Assembly: GCA_024275095.1 (NCBI GenBank)
Contig: JAJRZV010000065.1
Span: forward strand, 1-49,265
DNA: 49,265 bases
From: a bacterium
GTDB taxonomy: Bacteria; JAJRZV01
Reading direction: 5' to 3'
The notes beneath the pieces are model-generated. The model worked only from the letters and a program-made list of their open reading frames with translations. It searched no databases and had not been told where the DNA came from. This document shows positions 42,582-49,265 of this stretch, one piece after another. How positions within the stretch are numbered: position 1 is the first letter of the stretch; each line of letters begins with the position of its first letter. The translations under genes and the position numbers were made by a program.

Positions 42582-43788
42582 AAAAATTGCGTGACCAGAT
42601 TACGTTTACCCTCCCATTTTCTGCGAAGCGCAATGAGTTCCCTTTTCGGACCAGATCTCCTGCAAAAAAGACATCACCACGGATAATGTCTTTGAAACCT
42701 GCTGTGTGTTCATTAATATGACGCTTGAGAAGTTCCACCCTTTCCACGGATGTGCCCGTGCAACCGTAACATTTGTACTTACCTTTCTCATCCATGGCAC
42801 GACTGATAGCGCGCATCAAACGAGAATCCTCTTGCGACATCCAGGCGTAGAATGGATTTTTTCCCTTGCTTTTACCTATCACCAGGTAACTCCACTTGAT
42901 TAACCATGCAGCATCCCGTCTGAGCTCTCGTGAGAGTCTTGTCATAACGGGAGGCGGAACATACGGGTATTTGAAATGGCACCATTCGCGCGTACCCCTG
43001 TAAGTGAGATAAGGACATGAATATCCTTCCGGCGGACAGGGAGCAATGATATAAAACCCTGCCGTTGCAAGTGGCTCTCGAAGCTTCATAAGATCACGAG
43101 ATACAGTTCGCAGTGACGGCTCAATAATTACAGCTATACCATCGTCCGTAAGATTCCGTCCGAGAATGCGCTTAAGAAGGTCGAAACGTTTTTCCAGCGG
43201 CTGGTTAATAAAAAGCTCGTTGAGCACATTCACCATGAATAACACGTGATATCTTTCTTTCAGCGGTGCTCCTTCCAGCATCGCTTCCAAGTCCGCTTTA
43301 ACAGGATCGAACCTCACCCGGAACTGAGGTCTTTCCTCACGCATCATTTTTTCCATTGCGGGCTTCATCATTTCCAGCAAGTCAAAGCGATAATCCACTG
43401 CTGTAATATCCACTCTCTCCAGCACGTTTTTCTCCTTCGCTAGAAACCACAACAGCCCCATGCTCGCGGCTCCTGGTCCGCATCCGAAATCTCCAACGCG
43501 CAGGGTTTTATCCTGAACTGGGAGCACAGCGTAAGTTTTTAACTCCCACAGGGTTAATACAACCTTGGCGAAACTTTGAGGAAATACGTAAAGAAGATAA
43601 GCATGCAGGAAAGAATCCTCTTTGTAAGGTGTGCCTCCCTCAAGCTTTTCCCTTTCCAGGGTAAGTACGTGCGTGAGTTTCTCCAGCATGGAAAGCATTT
43701 TATCTTCAGGTGGCAGACGCCCCCCGCCTGCAGAGGCCACAATCTCGAGCACGTGTTCTTCAAAATATGGAGGAACCGTCAATTTCAT
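42568..43788 (-). CDS. Rsm22/METTL17-type ribosomal small-subunit methyltransferase-like protein
   Basis: 406 aa. SAM-binding motif I is VGDFGCGPGAAS (98-109). MVNVLNELF, IEPSLRTVSRDLMKLRE and CPPEGYSCPY...EWCHFKYP follow the pattern of the Rsm22 family. Cysteines at 251, 258, 270, 340 and 343 match those that hold an Fe-S cluster in METTL17. The last about 60 residues (FAGDLVRKGNSLRFAENGRVNVIW) form the usual OB-like tail. Start ATG 43788 is chosen over 43821, because a TATAAT box lies between them. It overlaps the 3' end of the phosphoesterase-like gene by 14 bp, tail to tail. The role in 30S assembly is inferred from the family. Confidence 0.8.
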   Translation of the reverse strand: MKLTVPPYFEEHVLEIVASAGGGRLPPEDKMLSMLEKLTHVLTLEREKLEGGTPYKEDSFLHAYLLYVFPQSFAKVVLTLWELKTYAVLPVQDKTLRVGDFGCGPGAASMGLLWFLAKEKNVLERVDITAVDYRFDLLEMMKPAMEKMMREERPQFRVRFDPVKADLEAMLEGAPLKERYHVLFMVNVLNELFINQPLEKRFDLLKRILGRNLTDDGIAVIIEPSLRTVSRDLMKLREPLATAGFYIIAPCPPEGYSCPYLTYRGTREWCHFKYPYVPPPVMTRLSRELRRDAAWLIKWSYLVIGKSKGKNPFYAWMSQEDSRLMRAISRAMDEKGKYKCYGCTGTSVERVELLKRHINEHTAGFKDIIRGDVFFAGDLVRKGNSLRFAENGRVNVIWSRNFFTGL

Positions 43789-43801
43789 TGCTTTCGGGAT
43801 G

Positions 43802-43807
43802 ATTATA
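43802..43807 (-). promoter_or_regulatory. -10 box for the Rsm22-type gene
   Basis: TATAAT on the minus strand at 43807-43802, 13 bp before ATG 43788 and with no Shine-Dalgarno, giving a leader of only about six bases. Confidence 0.45.
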
Positions 43808-43861
43808 CAACATATGAACAATTAAACACTTTGTCCTGCGTGGAACGCTGTTCTGTTATGC

Positions 43862-43870
43862 TGGTATAAT
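43862..43870 (+). promoter_or_regulatory. Extended -10 promoter for the M6 protease operon
   Basis: TGGTATAAT (extended -10, TGnTATAAT) at 43862-43870, no good -35. ATG 43878 follows after seven bases with no Shine-Dalgarno, so the mRNA is probably leaderless. Confidence 0.55.
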
Positions 43871-43877
43871 AAATTAA

Positions 43878-45935
43878 ATGAAATTCTTATTGCCATTTAT
43901 TCTCATTGCATCTCTGCCCGTAGGTCGAATTCCCCCTGCGCTCCAGGATCTGGGGAACATGCTCATGCAACAGTTCATAGATCGTGCCATGGGCATTACA
44001 CCTCTTGCCAGCACGTATGAACCCCCTTTCGACACGACAGGCTCCGTAAGGTGTCTGGTTGTGCTTACAGAGACCCCTGCGGAGAGTCTTTCGAGCGTTC
44101 CTGGATGCGGTGACACACCAGAATGTCAAAGGGCTTACTTCCAGGAGATGTTTTTTCGCCCCCCTGGCCAGCCGCCCCGGTATTACAAGTGGCAGAGCGT
44201 GCGAGAATTTTATCAGGAACAGTCATGCGGGCGTTTTGATTTCAACGGTGATGTCATCGGACCTGTAACGATGCCGCAACCCATAGATTACTATGCCTGC
44301 GGGGCAGGTAATGGTAACTCGGGGTGCCTCGAATGGGATGAGAACGATGCCTGTCTCAATACAAGCCCGGGGGTCACACCCGGATGCCACGTGTACATAG
44401 AAGACGTGGTTGACGCAATAAATTCTCAGGTAGACTTTCGAGATTACGATGCAAACAACGACGGGGAAGTAGATTGTTTTATCGTCGTTCATCCAGGGCC
44501 CGGGGCCGAACAAACGTGCAATCAAAACCTCACTTGCGATCCCACCGCCATCTGGTCTCACTTCTGGTATCTCTCCTCGCCCAAATATACGGGTGATGGT
44601 TCCACCTTTGTGTACCGTTATCTTATAGGCCCTGACTGGTCGCTGGTATGGGACGAAAAAATCGAAATGGGTGTATATGCCCATGAATTCGGCCATTACA
44701 TGGGACTCGTGGACCTTTATGACAGAGATTTTACTTCCTGTGGACTTGGACCTTACAGCCTTATGGCATACGGAACTCACGGAGTAAGTCCCAATGGTCT
44801 GGATCCTCTCTCGCGTGATGTTCTCGGGTGGGACGATTTGATCTTTACTCAGGACAATACATGTGAATACGTCCTTTACCCGGTAGAAACCTCCTGCCAG
44901 ATTCTTGTGGTGGGTCGCGATGGTTCCGACGATCCTGAATTCTTTCTCATTGAATACAGAAAACCCATAGGCTCAGATGTAGATTTGCCTTACGAGCGCT
45001 CCCCCGACTTTGAAGGAGGCATACTCATTTATCACGTTGACCTGTCCGTCGAAAAAATGTTCTGCCAGGTGGATAAAGACATAGAGGGGCGCTGCAATCC
45101 CATTAATTACTGTCCCATGAGAAATGAGTGTGAATGGTATCCGGGAAAGGACCCGCGTTATCACTATTTAATAGCCCTGGTGGAAGCCTCGTGCGCGAGC
45201 TACGATCTGGAAACCCCCTCTGGGGTCGACGTGTGTGATGAACTCTCAAAAGATGACCACTTTTTCAATGACAAGGATAGAAACGTATTCACTCCGGAAA
45301 CCTGTCCAAACTCTCGCGATTATTTAGACGAGCTTGGAGTGGGACCTTTCGTTGAGATAAGACTTCTCGAGGATGAAAAGGCACTGCTTACCATCATGGG
45401 TACAAACGGAAACTTCGAAATGCCATTCTTTGTAAATGAAGCTCCATCCATCGCTTTGCCGGGCAGCACCTACGAATACCTTCCCGAAGTCACCGGCACA
45501 GCACCTTTCACGTTTCGCTTGCTCGAAGCTCCAGCAGGAGCAAGAGTTGACGTGAATTCCGGCAAGGTGCAGTGGGATGTGGACGAAAGCACACCCTCCG
45601 GCAAGTATAGATTTATACTCGAGGTATCCAGCTGTGCAGGAACCTCCACCAAGGAGTGGTACGTGCAGGTGTCCCGGGTGAACATAGAATCCATCCAGTC
45701 CAGCGATCGCTGTTTTATCGAAGAACTGCTGGACGGGAGGGATGTTTCTGCATACCGTAAAGTAAAAACAATGCTCTCAAACCTGCCGGGAGGTCCGCTG
45801 GTCGTGAAAGCTTATTACTCTATAATTTCTCCTTCGCTTAAATTTTTCATTCACCGTTTTCCTTTTTTCAAGGTCCCGGCTGCAGCCGTTCTCAAAACAG
45901 GGATTAAAATATTGAACCAGGTGATAAAACAATGA
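43878..45935 (+). CDS. Secreted M6-family metalloprotease (immune-inhibitor-A-like)
   Basis: 685 aa. A signal peptide (about 1-15) and short propeptide precede the catalytic domain. The zinc site is HEFGHYMGLVDLYD (HExxH at 269-273). A calcium loop DANNDGEVD (191-199) comes before FIVVHPGPGAEQT, as in M6 enzymes. SLMAYGTHG supplies the Met-turn-like region. About eight Cys lie in the catalytic part, suggesting disulfides. Residues about 520-600 form an Ig/cadherin-like module (APSIALPGSTYEYLPEVTGTAPFTF, split), and the C-terminus has a hydrophobic stretch that could help surface retention. Its stop overlaps the next gene's ATG by 4 bp. Likely a secreted or surface-bound protease; substrate unknown. 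Confidence 0.88.
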   Translation: MKFLLPFILIASLPVGRIPPALQDLGNMLMQQFIDRAMGITPLASTYEPPFDTTGSVRCLVVLTETPAESLSSVPGCGDTPECQRAYFQEMFFRPPGQPPRYYKWQSVREFYQEQSCGRFDFNGDVIGPVTMPQPIDYYACGAGNGNSGCLEWDENDACLNTSPGVTPGCHVYIEDVVDAINSQVDFRDYDANNDGEVDCFIVVHPGPGAEQTCNQNLTCDPTAIWSHFWYLSSPKYTGDGSTFVYRYLIGPDWSLVWDEKIEMGVYAHEFGHYMGLVDLYDRDFTSCGLGPYSLMAYGTHGVSPNGLDPLSRDVLGWDDLIFTQDNTCEYVLYPVETSCQILVVGRDGSDDPEFFLIEYRKPIGSDVDLPYERSPDFEGGILIYHVDLSVEKMFCQVDKDIEGRCNPINYCPMRNECEWYPGKDPRYHYLIALVEASCASYDLETPSGVDVCDELSKDDHFFNDKDRNVFTPETCPNSRDYLDELGVGPFVEIRLLEDEKALLTIMGTNGNFEMPFFVNEAPSIALPGSTYEYLPEVTGTAPFTFRLLEAPAGARVDVNSGKVQWDVDESTPSGKYRFILEVSSCAGTSTKEWYVQVSRVNIESIQSSDRCFIEELLDGRDVSAYRKVKTMLSNLPGGPLVVKAYYSIISPSLKFFIHRFPFFKVPAAAVLKTGIKILNQVIKQ

Positions 45936-48211
45936 AAAAACATCTCGTCAAAACAACCGTTTTTATTGCATTATTTGCACTGTTGGAAGGGTGTGAAGGG
46001 AGCAGGTCTTTGCCCGAAATCAATCCCTCTGTACTTTACTTCCCGTGCGGGATCCCGGCTCTTAATGTAGTAATCTCCGCGGCCGGGAAGGTGGAATATT
46101 CTGTCATTGCTACACCTTCATGGCTTTCTGTGACTCCTTCTTCAAGTTCGGGGGTGTATTCACTTGTGGTCACAGCAGCGGTTGCAAGGGAGGGTCTTTA
46201 CCCTGGGCAGTATTCAGAGCAGGTAATTTTTAATGTAAACGGCCATGAGATGGAAGTAACAGCCGTCGTGGACAACTGCGGAAGCGAAATATACGCATCG
46301 CCCGCCAGATTAAAATTCAGTGAAAGCGACGTGGAACTACCCCTTAGACTTTACTCCTTTAGTGATGCACCGGTGAACTGGGTGGCTTCTACAACGGCCA
46401 CCTGGTTAGAGCTCTCGCCTGTGTTCGGCACACTTTCAGAGGGACTGGATATCGTAAATGTGAGGGTTAACCGGTCAGGACTTTCCCCGGGAAGTTACAC
46501 AGCAACCATATCCATCTCAGGGCCTGTTTCTGCCACACATGTGGTGGTCGAAATGGTAAAGGCTGACCACCCGGTACTTTTCTTTCCTCAGGATCCCCTT
46601 ATCGTTGACGCATGTTCCGACTCGGTAACCCTTCCTGTAATCAACTTGGGAAGCGGCTCGTCACTGGTGCGACTCAACACCTCCTCTCCTCTCCTTTCTC
46701 CTGAACAGGCGTGGATGTTCTCCCGACCGGACGCTTTTGCCATACCACTGGTGGTTGATCGTTCAGCTTTCTCTCCAGACGCGTATCAGGTATCCATTAC
46801 CATATCTGATGCTTACGCCACTTACGGGGTAGATGCAAACGTAAAAGTCCAGGGGCAGAGTCTCGACTGGCTCCACATCACCAGGGTCGAACCACCACAG
46901 GGAGTAGTTACTCCTTCTTCATCTCTGAATTTTTCCTTTGATGCCACATCTTACATCGAAACAGCTCCATCCGGGGGATATTTGAACATCAACGTGTTCT
47001 CCAGCGACGGCAATACCATCCAGACATACCGGCAGAACGTATCCGCAGGACTTGTCGACTCCACGGTTTCCCTTTCTCTCACCGGTCTCGCTCCCGGTGA
47101 TTACCCGCTTTACATCGCCGTTCAGCTCGTCTCCAATACGGGCAGCGGAGTACCGGGTACTGTACTTGTCTATCCAGTTTCCAATACCTATTACGTACTG
47201 GTGAAAAACTACTCTTTCAGTAGAGGCTGGAGAGCGCGGTGGGCTGCGTCTGTAACGGCGGTGCTCGAATACAACCTGCCATACACGGCGACGGTGGGGT
47301 TATGGCTGCTGGACCAGTGGGGAAATACGATCGCATCGTGGAGCACAGTGAGGTACGGGAATGGTACAACGACAGTCTCGCTGGACTTTAATGCAAACGA
47401 ATGCACTAAATACCTGTACATTGAAGGACGAGTCTACGGCTTTTACTCGGGGAACCTGCTGGCGCGCAACACGTTCGTCGAAGAAAGGTGGGTGCGTTTT
47501 TCCGATGTGCCGGACAGGAAAGAACCAAATAGTCTCACCTCCCCTGCGGATGCTGGCACCATTGACGCAGTTAAAGTAATCGAGGGTAATTTTCACGCGC
47601 ATGATGAAAACGATGCCTATGTTATCTCCCTCACTCCTCCTGGATGGTTCACTTTCTACACCCTCTCACGTCACCCATTTCCAGAGGGGGTCAGTCTCTC
47701 GTTGTGGGACGAGGCATTTACCACTGCCATTACCTCCTCTTCAAGACGTGATCCCGTATTTTCCGATGCCGTGATCTCGCATTCTTTCACCGCACCGGTC
47801 ACAGTGGGAGTGCTGGTGTACCCTCTTTATTCGTGGAGAGGTTCGGGCAGTGAATATTCACTTGTAGCTGCGGCAGGAAAAATCACCGCCACAGTAACCA
47901 CATTCGCCGCCGCGGTGACTGAAAGTGTTATTTACTACACAGCCACAGTGACCAATACCGGCACCGCCCCTGCATATGGAGCCGTAGCAGGTGTGTACAT
48001 TGACGAACAAAGCGTTCCTTCTCAAGAAAAACATCCTGACCTGTACAAACGTGTGGACATTTCGTCCCTTTCTTCCCAAACAATCAGTTTTTCCTACCCA
48101 TGCCCTGCCTCCGGAACATTCAACTCATACTTCCGCATATGGGCGGGCGATAGTGACTTTGCAGACAATGTAACCGGTCCCGTGCAGGTGGTATGTCCCG
48201 ACAACAAGTAA
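45932..48211 (+). CDS. Lipoprotein with BACON-like and Ig-like repeats
   Basis: 759 aa. The signal peptide ends LLEGC (lipid Cys21). Two BACON-like domains follow at about 28-110 (TPSWLSVTPSSSSGVYSLVV, GLYPGQYSEQVIFNVNG) and 115-205 (TATWLELSPVFGTLSEGLDIV, GLSPGSYTATISISG), then a third divergent copy at about 210-300. The middle holds beta-sandwich modules (YPLYIAVQLVSNTG, YLYIEGRVYGFYSG). A PPC-like domain near 535-640 (DENDAYVISLTPPGWFTFYT) and a CARDB-like end (ITATVTTF, YYTATVTNTGTAPAYGAVAGVYID) complete it. Such proteins bind glycans or proteins at the cell surface. Translational overlap with the M6 protease suggests a shared task. Confidence 0.8.
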   Translation: MKKHLVKTTVFIALFALLEGCEGSRSLPEINPSVLYFPCGIPALNVVISAAGKVEYSVIATPSWLSVTPSSSSGVYSLVVTAAVAREGLYPGQYSEQVIFNVNGHEMEVTAVVDNCGSEIYASPARLKFSESDVELPLRLYSFSDAPVNWVASTTATWLELSPVFGTLSEGLDIVNVRVNRSGLSPGSYTATISISGPVSATHVVVEMVKADHPVLFFPQDPLIVDACSDSVTLPVINLGSGSSLVRLNTSSPLLSPEQAWMFSRPDAFAIPLVVDRSAFSPDAYQVSITISDAYATYGVDANVKVQGQSLDWLHITRVEPPQGVVTPSSSLNFSFDATSYIETAPSGGYLNINVFSSDGNTIQTYRQNVSAGLVDSTVSLSLTGLAPGDYPLYIAVQLVSNTGSGVPGTVLVYPVSNTYYVLVKNYSFSRGWRARWAASVTAVLEYNLPYTATVGLWLLDQWGNTIASWSTVRYGNGTTTVSLDFNANECTKYLYIEGRVYGFYSGNLLARNTFVEERWVRFSDVPDRKEPNSLTSPADAGTIDAVKVIEGNFHAHDENDAYVISLTPPGWFTFYTLSRHPFPEGVSLSLWDEAFTTAITSSSRRDPVFSDAVISHSFTAPVTVGVLVYPLYSWRGSGSEYSLVAAAGKITATVTTFAAAVTESVIYYTATVTNTGTAPAYGAVAGVYIDEQSVPSQEKHPDLYKRVDISSLSSQTISFSYPCPASGTFNSYFRIWAGDSDFADNVTGPVQVVCPDNK

Positions 48212-48912
48212 TCCAGTTTGTTCAGCAGCATCCGGGCACTGCTGCAATAACGCTTTCGTTTGTCATGCACGTGGTCTTTTTTACCACCCTTCACTGGTCT
48301 GCAACGCATCACAAACCGGCAATTTCATTCAATTCCGTCCGTGTCCGTCTTACCGCCATATCCAGACCCGCGCCGTCGCAACCTGGCACACTGACCGGAG
48401 GCTCCACGGGTACTGAAAAAGCTATTCAAGCCAAACCGTCCGCTCGCAAGCCGGTAAAGGTGAAGAAGCGAGCCGGCAAAAAAGGGAAAAAGACACGGGT
48501 GGCCTCGAGAACAGGACCGAGCAGCAGTGTGCTGGACATTCTCAAAGAAATCGGTGAAGGAGGAGCTTCAACATCGTCATCTTCCATATTTTCCAGCCTC
48601 ACGGCAGGGGGAGCTGAAGCCCGCAGCACCTCTGGCGAATCATCCATTGATTCCGCCGTATGGTCAAGATATGCCGACAGTGTATGGAGGCTGGTCCATT
48701 CACGCTGGCGGCCGCCACCTGGAGAAGGAGAAGAGGCGGTTATTGTTGTAGTGCTCAACCCCGACGGGTCCATAAAACAGGTGTATGTAGAAAAAAGTTC
48801 GGGATTTGTATCTTACGACTCGCGTGCATTGGAGGCAGTACGTAAAAGCGCTCCCTTTCCTCCACCCCCGGGGGGACAATCAGTGGAATTGGCCTTTCGT
48901 TTTATCCGATAA
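48193..48912 (+). CDS. TonB/TolA-like energy transducer
   Basis: 239 aa. A single N-terminal transmembrane helix (about 16-34, TAAITLSFVMHVVFFTTL) is followed by a periplasmic linker rich in Lys, Ser and Gly (KPVKVKKRAGKKGKKTR) and a TonB/TolA C-terminal domain (about 155-239: SIDSAVWSRYADSVWRLVHSRW, VIVVVLNPDGSIKQVYVEKSSGF, DSRALEAVRKSAPFPPPP). The domain style with LNPDGSI...SG...D..AL.AV....PFPPPP, together with TolB next, favours a TolA role. It overlaps the BACON lipoprotein gene by 19 bp. ExbB/TolQ and ExbD/TolR are not in the window. Confidence 0.85.
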   Translation: MSRQQVIQFVQQHPGTAAITLSFVMHVVFFTTLHWSATHHKPAISFNSVRVRLTAISRPAPSQPGTLTGGSTGTEKAIQAKPSARKPVKVKKRAGKKGKKTRVASRTGPSSSVLDILKEIGEGGASTSSSSIFSSLTAGGAEARSTSGESSIDSAVWSRYADSVWRLVHSRWRPPPGEGEEAVIVVVLNPDGSIKQVYVEKSSGFVSYDSRALEAVRKSAPFPPPPGGQSVELAFRFIR

Positions 48913-48988
48913 TTTGTGCTAATTTTTTGCCGGGGTTGTGATTGAACTGATGATAGCTATAGGATAAAGAACAACAGGATTTTATGAA

Positions 48989-49265
48989 ATGAGCTGCAAA
49001 ATATTATTCATAGTAATTGTATTGTGCCTTCTGCCTTTCCACGTAAAAGCGTTGAGGCTTTATATTGATGTGACCTCCGGAGAAATACAGCCTTACACGT
49101 TCGTGATCAACGAGTCGCATGCAGCAGAAACTGCGGGTGTGCTCAGGAAGGATCTTATTTACTCGGGATATTTTGTAGAACACCGCGGGGGCGAAATCAC
49201 CATCGAAGTCAAAGGGGCCGGTCGTGCGGTAAAATTTCGTGCCGTCGCCGGAAAGGAAGTAATAG
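48989..49265 (+). CDS. tolB: TolB, N-terminal part (cut by the window end)
   Basis: First 92 codons only. ATG 48989 (an ATG at 48984 hits a stop at once). A signal peptide (MSCKILFIVIVLCLLPFHVKA) precedes LRLYIDVTSGEIQPYTFVIN and a domain with AGVLRKDLIYSGYFVEH, the standard 'v...l..DL..SG.F' pattern of the TolB N-terminal domain that contacts TolA. The beta-propeller lies beyond the window. It follows the TonB/TolA-like gene after a 76-bp gap containing no clear terminator. Confidence 0.82.
   Translation, partial: MSCKILFIVIVLCLLPFHVKALRLYIDVTSGEIQPYTFVINESHAAETAGVLRKDLIYSGYFVEHRGGEITIEVKGAGRAVKFRAVAGKEVI

Overview
The window comes from a Gram-negative bacterium. It encodes a TonB-dependent receptor, a TolC-type outer-membrane protein, several lipoproteins, TolB and a TonB/TolA-like protein. 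Several families point to the deltaproteobacterial grade (Myxococcota, Desulfobacterota or a neighbouring uncultured lineage): an MXAN_5187-type protein, DUF4388, a kinase-like/SUMF1 fusion, an Rsm22 methyltransferase, a paired b/b' F-type ATP synthase and split GcvPA/GcvPB. This placement is inference from gene content; there is no rRNA here. I saw no tRNA, IS element, phage gene or CRISPR array. Coding is dense, with many 1-20 bp overlaps and several GTG/TTG starts.

Layout. 1-5.6 kb: a heavy-metal RND efflux operon (CzcC-like, cut by the window edge, then CzcB, CzcA) ending in a PII-like regulator without the modifiable T-loop tyrosine. 5.6-6.3 kb: a gene-free stretch holding the wreck of a WYL-domain regulator. 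6.4-13.2 kb: a NapA-like Na+/H+ antiporter overlapping the ATP synthase genes b', b, delta, alpha, gamma, beta and a very short epsilon; subunits a and c are not here. 13.2-17.1 kb: an MXAN_5187-like protein, HU, and the two halves of the glycine cleavage P-protein. 17.3-23.2 kb: a pseudokinase/SUMF1 membrane protein, then an envelope set (solitary ABC substrate-binding protein, CpoB-like lipoprotein, LysM protein) and a GNAT-fold protein. 23.3-28.9 kb: thioredoxin, then an Rrf2 regulator heading a sulfur operon (thrC, cysM-like, JAMM protease, MoaD-NIL fusion, TusA, ATP sulfurylase). 28.9-30.6 kb: an MBL-fold hydrolase and MazG, convergent. 30.7-37.9 kb: an operon of a TPR membrane protein, DUF4388 protein, PhoH, PgpH-type HD hydrolase, a degenerate YbeY and CorC. 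37.9-41.8 kb (minus strand): a large TPR lipoprotein and a TonB-dependent receptor. 41.9-49.3 kb: a phosphoesterase-like protein that has lost its metal ligands, an Rsm22-type methyltransferase, and an overlapping set of secreted M6 metalloprotease, BACON-like lipoprotein, TonB/TolA-like protein and TolB (cut by the window edge).

The most unusual system is the sulfur operon. A CysO/MoaD-like carrier is not free at its C-terminus but carries its Gly-Gly internally, ahead of a NIL domain. It lies directly after a JAMM (Mec+-like) protease and a CysM-like synthase, and before TusA and ATP sulfurylase. This suggests a cysteine pathway using a protein thiocarboxylate whose carrier must be cut before use. 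Other points are protein families here that have lost catalytic residues (YbeY, the kinase domain, the SUMF1 domain, the phosphoesterase), and a recurrent promoter layout with the -10 box about 7 bp before the start codon and no Shine-Dalgarno, suggesting leaderless mRNAs.
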